From Candidatus Bathyarchaeota archaeon (GTDB taxonomy: Archaea > Thermoproteota > Bathyarchaeia > Bathyarchaeales > UBA233): DNA of 29,090 bases. The DNA lies in NCBI GenBank assembly GCA_007050895.1, contig SMYP01000027.1, positions 1 through 29,090 of the forward strand, in the 5' to 3' direction. The notes below the pieces were generated by a model, which saw only the letters and a list, made by a program, of their open reading frames with translations, did not search any database and was not told where the DNA came from. The translations under genes were made by a program, and so were the position numbers. Shown here in pieces: positions 24,322 through 29,090 of this stretch (positions are counted from its first letter, which is position 1; the number at the start of each line of letters is the position of its first letter).

Positions 24322-24662
24322 GTTTTTCTCCTCTTACCGTACTATGTAATTATCTCTCAACAGTTAAGCGTTTCTTAATTTTAAGTCTGAATTTTGACAA
24401 CTAATATTAATTGAATCAATAAGTGTCTTATGAATCTATGATAAATATTACAAAATTGTGTTCAAAACAGCATTTCCTTTTTTGGTTATTGCTAACTTGA
24501 CAGGCATAGAGCGCCACCTAAGGCTTTATGGAGAAAGTGAACGCGCGTTTTGGCAGCAAGACTTAAGAAACGTTGCAGTGTTGTTTAAAAATGGACTCAG
24601 GCATAGGTTAAGGCTGCTTGCTAGCAAACACCACTAGCATTTAGACATAAAAGGTTGAGTGT
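24322..24662. other. Intergenic stretch of 341 bases
   Basis: Divergent region between sepF and the secreted-protein gene. The half near sepF is AT-rich and holds promoter-like sequence. The other half contains a 59-codon plus-strand frame, listed separately. No RNA gene was recognised. Confidence 0.4.
24458..24637 (+). CDS. Possible small protein, 59 residues, weakly supported
   Basis: GTG-started frame of 59 codons with a short hydrophobic stretch (FPFLVIANL) and a basic, Arg-rich end (GLRHRLRLLASKHH). The composition looks like protein rather than noise, and its end lies 25 bases before the next gene. There is no convincing SD or TATA box for the GTG, and no family is recognised. It could be the tail of a decayed gene. 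Confidence 0.25.
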   Translation: MFKTAFPFLVIANLTGIERHLRLYGESERAFWQQDLRNVAVLFKNGLRHRLRLLASKHH

Positions 24663-26822
24663 ATGAACGCGTTAAAAGCCTCAAGTTTTGCTTTATTCTT
24701 ATTAGTAGCCTTCAGTTCGATTGCGGTGCCCGTTAAGGCCGAAGAACCCACCTTGGCAATCCAATTAAACATGACATTAAATACTGTTAACTGGTCTTCC
24801 CCCTCTTCTTTTATTGTTCCCCACTTCGGGCTAATATTCTCACGCGAGAGCAGCTATGATTCAACACTCGCGGTGATTCCCGATTTTAGAACGTTAATTC
24901 AATTGAAAAGAGTCACGGAAATTGACGGCTTCACTTCTTCACTATTAAACCAAACCGTGGCAGAGGCTATGGATAATCAGGAGATGAAGGGGTACTGGCC
25001 TGACATAGACTCCAAGGGAGTGCTTGTTTACTGGAAGTTTATGGTTTTCACTCACAGGTACGCCGCTGAGCTTGGAATCAACACTTCAAAGTGGAACATG
25101 ACCCTCGCGTTTCAGGAATTTCTGAACTGTTATCAAGCGGACAATGACTTCTTATGGTTTGAACCTTCGGATGGTACTTCAACTGATTACATGAATAGGT
25201 ATTATGACGAAAACGCGCAGGTTCTGTCGATTTTTCTAAAGTTCTATCAAGAAGGAGTACTTGAAGCGCTTGGCTATGCGAACCAGATGTGGGAGCATCT
25301 CTACACTAGTCACTGGTCAGGAAGCTACTTTCCCTACATTGGCAGTTCAGGCCAAGTTGAGTGTGAAGCGGGGCACTTCGCTGAAACAATAGCAGAACTT
25401 TATGTTGCCAACAACCAAACTCTTCCCAATTTCCCTGATTACATACTTCAAGACCTGAATTATAAGTTCATTTCTGGCGGTAATTGGTCTGGCAGATTAT
25501 GGAGCCCCGAAGCCTATGTTGTTAGACATGCAGAAACAAATCCCGAGAAGCGACTGGAAAACACAGTGGCAGCTTGGGCGGCAATGCACAGTTACTATTC
25601 CGTAATGAATGATTCAATGAAATCAAACTTCATCAAACTTTTAACAGGTTCCCCAAGAGCATGGCAAGGTCTTGTCAACTCTAGTAATCTATATAGAGAT
25701 GGACGGTTCCGTTGGAGAGAAAGACTGGATTACACGGACAGTGCTACTTGCGGAGGAGCTATGATACTGTTTCTCAACGGTATTATCCCCGATTCGGGAA
25801 GCATCGCAATACCCGTGATAGACGAATTCTACCAAGACTGGTATTCGATGTTTCCAGCAAGCCACTTCCGTTTCAGCTACGAGTTACAAACGATCCGTAT
25901 TCCTGTCTGGGCAGGCACACTGAGCTTTACCTTTGGCACAGAAACAGCCTCTTACAATTTTCCAGATAGTGGAATCTACGAAGTTCATTTCAGCTCGGAT
26001 TGGAACAACATAGAAAACGCGACCAAAATCGGTCCGCTCAGTGAACAGCTTGCTTACTTGCCACCCGAGGAGACTCAACCTCTTCCTCCGCCTCCACCGC
26101 CAGCGACAACCCCGCCTCCAATTCTTTTCCCATCTTTCCTACAGAATTTTTCAACAAATTACTTATCACCTCTGCCTGATACAAAAGCGCCTACCATAGT
26201 AATCTCTTCACCAAAAAACGAAACTTATACTGACTCGGGCATTCCTCTAAGGTTTGCTGTTAGTGAATCGAGCTCACGATTAAGCTACAGCATAGACGGA
26301 GAAGCAAATGTTGAGATTTTTGGAGAAACAAACTTGCCCCGCTTGTCTGACGGACTTCATAACATAGTAGTTTATGCCAGTGATTTAGCCGGAAATGTTG
26401 GTCAGTCTGACAAAATTTATTTCGCTCTGGACACAGTTCCTCCTGAAATTTCTCTGCTTTCGCCAAAAAACCAAACATATGCAACCGGAGAGCTATTGTT
26501 AAATTTTACACTAAACGAAATTGCTTCGTGGATTGGCTACAGTATTGATGGACAAGAAAACGCTACGATTACTTGTAACATTAATCTCCCAGACGTGGCT
26601 TACGGGACACATACAATAAATGTGTATGCAAATGACACCGGTGGAAACATGGTAGCGGTTAAAACTGTACATTTCAGCATTGCTGAGCCTTTTCCGTCAT
26701 TATGGATAGTAGCATTAACGGCTGTCATAGCTGCTGGTGGGACAATTTTGTTCTTGAATTTTCATAGGGACAAAAAAGATAGGGGAAAATCGGAGACTGA
26801 AGGCAACAAATGTCAAAAATGA
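24663..26822 (+). CDS. Large secreted protein with Ig-like repeats and C-terminal anchor
   Basis: Protein of 719 residues. A signal peptide (about 1-26, ending VKA) is followed by a globular region of about 430 residues, rich in Trp, Tyr and helical segments, that resembles an alpha/alpha-toroid such as those of glycosidases or lyases; this is by eye only. Then come a Pro-rich linker (EETQPLPPPPPP, about 470-485) and two Ig-like repeats of about 85 residues. The repeats begin ISSPKNETYT and LLSPKNQTYA and share YSIDG and HxIxVYAxD. A single transmembrane helix (about 677-700) and a basic tail close it. Many N-x-S/T sites suggest glycosylation. It is probably an S-layer-associated surface protein; function unknown. 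The start is ATG at 24663 with AAGG upstream. Confidence 0.88.
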   Translation: MNALKASSFALFLLVAFSSIAVPVKAEEPTLAIQLNMTLNTVNWSSPSSFIVPHFGLIFSRESSYDSTLAVIPDFRTLIQLKRVTEIDGFTSSLLNQTVAEAMDNQEMKGYWPDIDSKGVLVYWKFMVFTHRYAAELGINTSKWNMTLAFQEFLNCYQADNDFLWFEPSDGTSTDYMNRYYDENAQVLSIFLKFYQEGVLEALGYANQMWEHLYTSHWSGSYFPYIGSSGQVECEAGHFAETIAELYVANNQTLPNFPDYILQDLNYKFISGGNWSGRLWSPEAYVVRHAETNPEKRLENTVAAWAAMHSYYSVMNDSMKSNFIKLLTGSPRAWQGLVNSSNLYRDGRFRWRERLDYTDSATCGGAMILFLNGIIPDSGSIAIPVIDEFYQDWYSMFPASHFRFSYELQTIRIPVWAGTLSFTFGTETASYNFPDSGIYEVHFSSDWNNIENATKIGPLSEQLAYLPPEETQPLPPPPPPATTPPPILFPSFLQNFSTNYLSPLPDTKAPTIVISSPKNETYTDSGIPLRFAVSESSSRLSYSIDGEANVEIFGETNLPRLSDGLHNIVVYASDLAGNVGQSDKIYFALDTVPPEISLLSPKNQTYATGELLLNFTLNEIASWIGYSIDGQENATITCNINLPDVAYGTHTINVYANDTGGNMVAVKTVHFSIAEPFPSLWIVALTAVIAAGGTILFLNFHRDKKDRGKSETEGNKCQK

Positions 26823-26831
26823 AAGCGCCCT

Positions 26832-27335
26832 TTATCCAGTTAATGTTTTAGCGAAATTCCAAATTTTGTCGCTTACGAAGTGAACATTCCGCACAACCGC
26901 GCCTTGTTTGGCGTCTCTGACGGTTATAGAGTCATGAACAGTTTCTCCTAGAGCAAGCGGTTTTCCATGCTTTTCATCCACAATGATAACCAAATCCCCT
27001 TTTTCGAATTCGCCTTCAACCCGCACGATTCCAGGTGCCATGACATCAGCCCCATTACAAACGTGAGGAATAGCCCCCATGTCCACTATGATTTTTGGCG
27101 TCCGAGAAACGAAGCTTTGAAAAAATAGCGTAGGCAGCACTCTCTTTTCAATATCGAAGAACAAAGGTTTGTCATTTACAAGATATATGTTCCCGACGGG
27201 TGATTCGGCTATTTCAACATTTACTTTTTGACCAAAAAGGGCTTCCATGTTGAACTTTAGTCTTTCAGAAACCTCCTTAAGGATTTGCCTGGCTTGTTTT
27301 GACTTCAATGAGTATCTTCGTTGTTTTTGGGGCAT
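26832..27335 (-). CDS. PUA-domain RNA-binding protein (MCT-1/Tma20-like)
   Basis: Protein of 167 residues from the ATG at 27335. The C-terminal half is a PUA domain (MAPGIVRVEGEFEKGDLVII, ALGET). The N-terminal half matches the pre-PUA segment found in archaeal relatives of eukaryotic MCT-1/Tma20, which act in ribosome recycling and re-initiation. A GTG at 27353 would add 6 residues but has no SD, while GAGAG lies 7 bases before 27335. It follows leuS closely and is probably co-transcribed, which suits a translation-related role. Confidence 0.88.
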   Translation of the reverse strand: MPQKQRRYSLKSKQARQILKEVSERLKFNMEALFGQKVNVEIAESPVGNIYLVNDKPLFFDIEKRVLPTLFFQSFVSRTPKIIVDMGAIPHVCNGADVMAPGIVRVEGEFEKGDLVIIVDEKHGKPLALGETVHDSITVRDAKQGAVVRNVHFVSDKIWNFAKTLTG

Positions 27336-27363
27336 AATAGATCTCTCAGGCACGTTTATTGTG

Positions 27364-29090
27364 CTATTCTATATAGATTGCCGGTTGACCAGGAATAGCC
27401 AGCTTTGCTCGTTGTTTAGGGTCAAAGCGCATTTGATCTTCCTCACTGTAAACAACTACCTTCGCGTTAAGCCGTCCCTCTAAAAAGCTCAACGCACTCT
27501 CGATGAACTCTTTTTCGTTTTCAATTTCGATGTTTGAGAGTCGCGTTTTTCTTTCGTGAGATATCTTGCTTAGAGTCTTTAGCACCTTAGGAACGAAATT
27601 GGCAACAGCCTTCATGTTCTCCCTCAAGTCACTGTCTTTGGCGAGATCCCTCATAATCTCATTGACTTTAACCTCTCCCTGAATTGCTTTTTCAAGAAGA
27701 CTGCGGTACACTCTCCACTTCCAACCGTTAGCAGTATAGTAGCACACTCGAGTAGGAGAAATCTTCGTGGCCCTCAAGACGTTTAACGTGTCTTCAATCA
27801 AGTCTACTAGAAAGTTTTCGCGTTCCTCGGCAACAATATCCATTTTGCCTTCATCAACCCGTGGCCATTCAGCCAAAGAGATAAAGTTCTCTTTTCCTGC
27901 GGCATTCCACAATTCTTCACATAGGTGAGGTGAAAAAGGAGCAAGAAGTCTAAGCCACACTTCCAAGGCTTCCTGAACTGCCTTAGATTCAGTTTCACCT
28001 TTCCGGCGATTGTACCATCGGAAATCATTCCAAACTTCAAATAGCGCAATCTCCAAAGCTGTTCTTGTTTTCAACTCATCAAGATTCCGCGTAACCTCTA
28101 AGATGCGTTGTTGCATTTTGCTCAACAACCATTTCTCCAGATGGCCACTCTCATCAATCTTGTCTTTTTCAATTATGTCCAAAGCAACTTTACGCAAGGA
28201 TTCAAATTTGCCTCGGATGTCTGCGGCGTTCTCGCCTCTCCAGTCTGGATCATCCATAGCCTCAGCGCCCAACAGAAGTGCACATCGGGTTGCATCAGCA
28301 CCATACTCTTCAACGGCATTCTTCATAGTGACAAAATTGCCTTTTGACTTGTGCATCTGTTTACCTTCAATCATGAGCATGCCATTCACACCTATGGCGC
28401 GGGGCCACTGCTCTGGTGGAAACAACGCTGCGTGGTGGAAGATGCAGAAGGTCAAGTGATTTGGTACAAGCTCTTTGGCTGAAACCCTGAGGTCAAACGG
28501 ATACCAATATAGGAATTCAGATCGCATCCCCCGTAGCAATTCAGTATTTATCCCTGACTTTTCACTGAGCTTTTCTTCGCGGCCTTTTCCGAAGAAGACA
28601 TAGTCAAAAACTTCATGTGTGAGTGATTCTGGTTTAATGTTGTGTTGGCGTATATGCTTATTTATAGTGTAGAAGGCCATGTAAATGGTGGAGTCGCTGA
28701 GGGTTTCGACTATCCAGCCTTTGCCCCATGGCAGAGGCGTTCCGAATCCTGTCGTTCTTGCGCACGCCCACTCCTTCAGCCAATCTATAACTGCGTTGAA
28801 CCATTGAGTGGCGCTGTCAGGATAAACTTTCATCTGGGCAACAGCTGCTTTGGCTTTTTCTTTCCAAGCGGGGTCGGAGTAGTTTAGAAACCACTGGTCT
28901 GACAGAATCTTAACTATGCAAGGAGTCATACAACGGCAAACTACAGCATCGGACAAGTCGTACATGCTGTCAGCAGCACCAATTTTCCTGAAATCACGCA
29001 CGAGTGTATCCTTGACTTCTCTTACTGTTTTTCCGGCGTATTGTCCACAGTTCTTCTTGAGAACTCCTGAGTGGAACTCTTTCTTGTACA
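27364..29090 (-). CDS. leuS: Leucyl-tRNA synthetase, N-terminus cut by window edge
   Basis: Charges tRNA-Leu. The open frame runs through 29001 to the window edge, so about 575 residues of a roughly 950-residue enzyme are seen. The visible part begins near YKKEFHSGVL and holds the end of the editing and catalytic regions (GTPLPWGKGW, STIYMAFYTI), the KMSKS-type loop QMHKSKGN, the anticodon-binding domain (LEVWLRLLAPFSPHLCEELW) and the C-terminal part. The type is archaeal/eukaryotic. The KMSKS loop is unusual, with Gln and His at the usual Lys and Ser positions. The HIGH motif lies outside the window. Confidence 0.95.
   Translation of the reverse strand, partial: YKKEFHSGVLKKNCGQYAGKTVREVKDTLVRDFRKIGAADSMYDLSDAVVCRCMTPCIVKILSDQWFLNYSDPAWKEKAKAAVAQMKVYPDSATQWFNAVIDWLKEWACARTTGFGTPLPWGKGWIVETLSDSTIYMAFYTINKHIRQHNIKPESLTHEVFDYVFFGKGREEKLSEKSGINTELLRGMRSEFLYWYPFDLRVSAKELVPNHLTFCIFHHAALFPPEQWPRAIGVNGMLMIEGKQMHKSKGNFVTMKNAVEEYGADATRCALLLGAEAMDDPDWRGENAADIRGKFESLRKVALDIIEKDKIDESGHLEKWLLSKMQQRILEVTRNLDELKTRTALEIALFEVWNDFRWYNRRKGETESKAVQEALEVWLRLLAPFSPHLCEELWNAAGKENFISLAEWPRVDEGKMDIVAEERENFLVDLIEDTLNVLRATKISPTRVCYYTANGWKWRVYRSLLEKAIQGEVKVNEIMRDLAKDSDLRENMKAVANFVPKVLKTLSKISHERKTRLSNIEIENEKEFIESALSFLEGRLNAKVVVYSEEDQMRFDPKQRAKLAIPGQPAIYIE

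Overview
The window looks like a piece of an archaeal chromosome, moderately AT-rich. The evidence is gene content: RadA, a proteasome beta subunit, the termination nuclease aCPSF1/FttA, archaeal-type MetRS and LeuRS, SepF, an archaeal PUA-domain protein, THUMP-type Trm-G10 and archaeal PRPP synthetase. Several genes also have a TATA-like box 25-35 bases before the start, and others have GAGG/GGTG Shine-Dalgarno (SD) sites. The mix (SepF division, RqcH, LarA family, many small membrane proteins) would fit a Bathyarchaeia-like lineage of Thermoproteota, but that placement is inference. I saw no rRNA, tRNA, CRISPR array, transposase or phage gene.

Layout. 1-711: 5' part of a UbiA prenyltransferase (minus). 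1101-4733: a TIM-barrel isomerase-like gene meeting a tightly packed minus operon prs - trmG10 - rnz. 4926-6775: a LarA-family nickel-pincer racemase-like enzyme and a RimI-type acetyltransferase. 6839-7492: a 58-residue coiled-coil gene and a decayed methylglyoxal synthase pseudogene. 7569-9373: a minus operon of three unrecognised membrane proteins. 9565-11091: radA plus an uncharacterised partner gene. 11109-12143: two minus membrane genes (EMC6-like and PrsW-like). 12392-14422: rqcH. 14796-16739: an atypical family-4-like uracil-DNA glycosylase, a methyltransferase and a zinc-ribbon/RDD membrane protein. 16839-19219: metG and a PHP-domain gene. 19354-19780: a short ribbon-helix-helix regulator coupled to a 92-residue unknown. 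19979-23960: a tRNA methylthiotransferase, psmB and fttA. 23947-24321: sepF. 24663-26822: a large secreted, C-terminally anchored protein. 26832-29090: PUA protein and the C-terminal part of LeuRS.

Functionally this is mostly information-processing and housekeeping: tRNA maturation and modification (rnz, trmG10, methylthiotransferase), tRNA charging (metG, leuS), ribosome-associated quality control (rqcH) with proteolysis (psmB), transcription termination (fttA), DNA repair (radA, udg) and division (sepF). Between these lie small lineage-specific membrane and regulatory genes. Those, with the unusual glycosylase and the mgsA remnant, are the parts most worth a second look. I did not find a clear new defence or mobile system.
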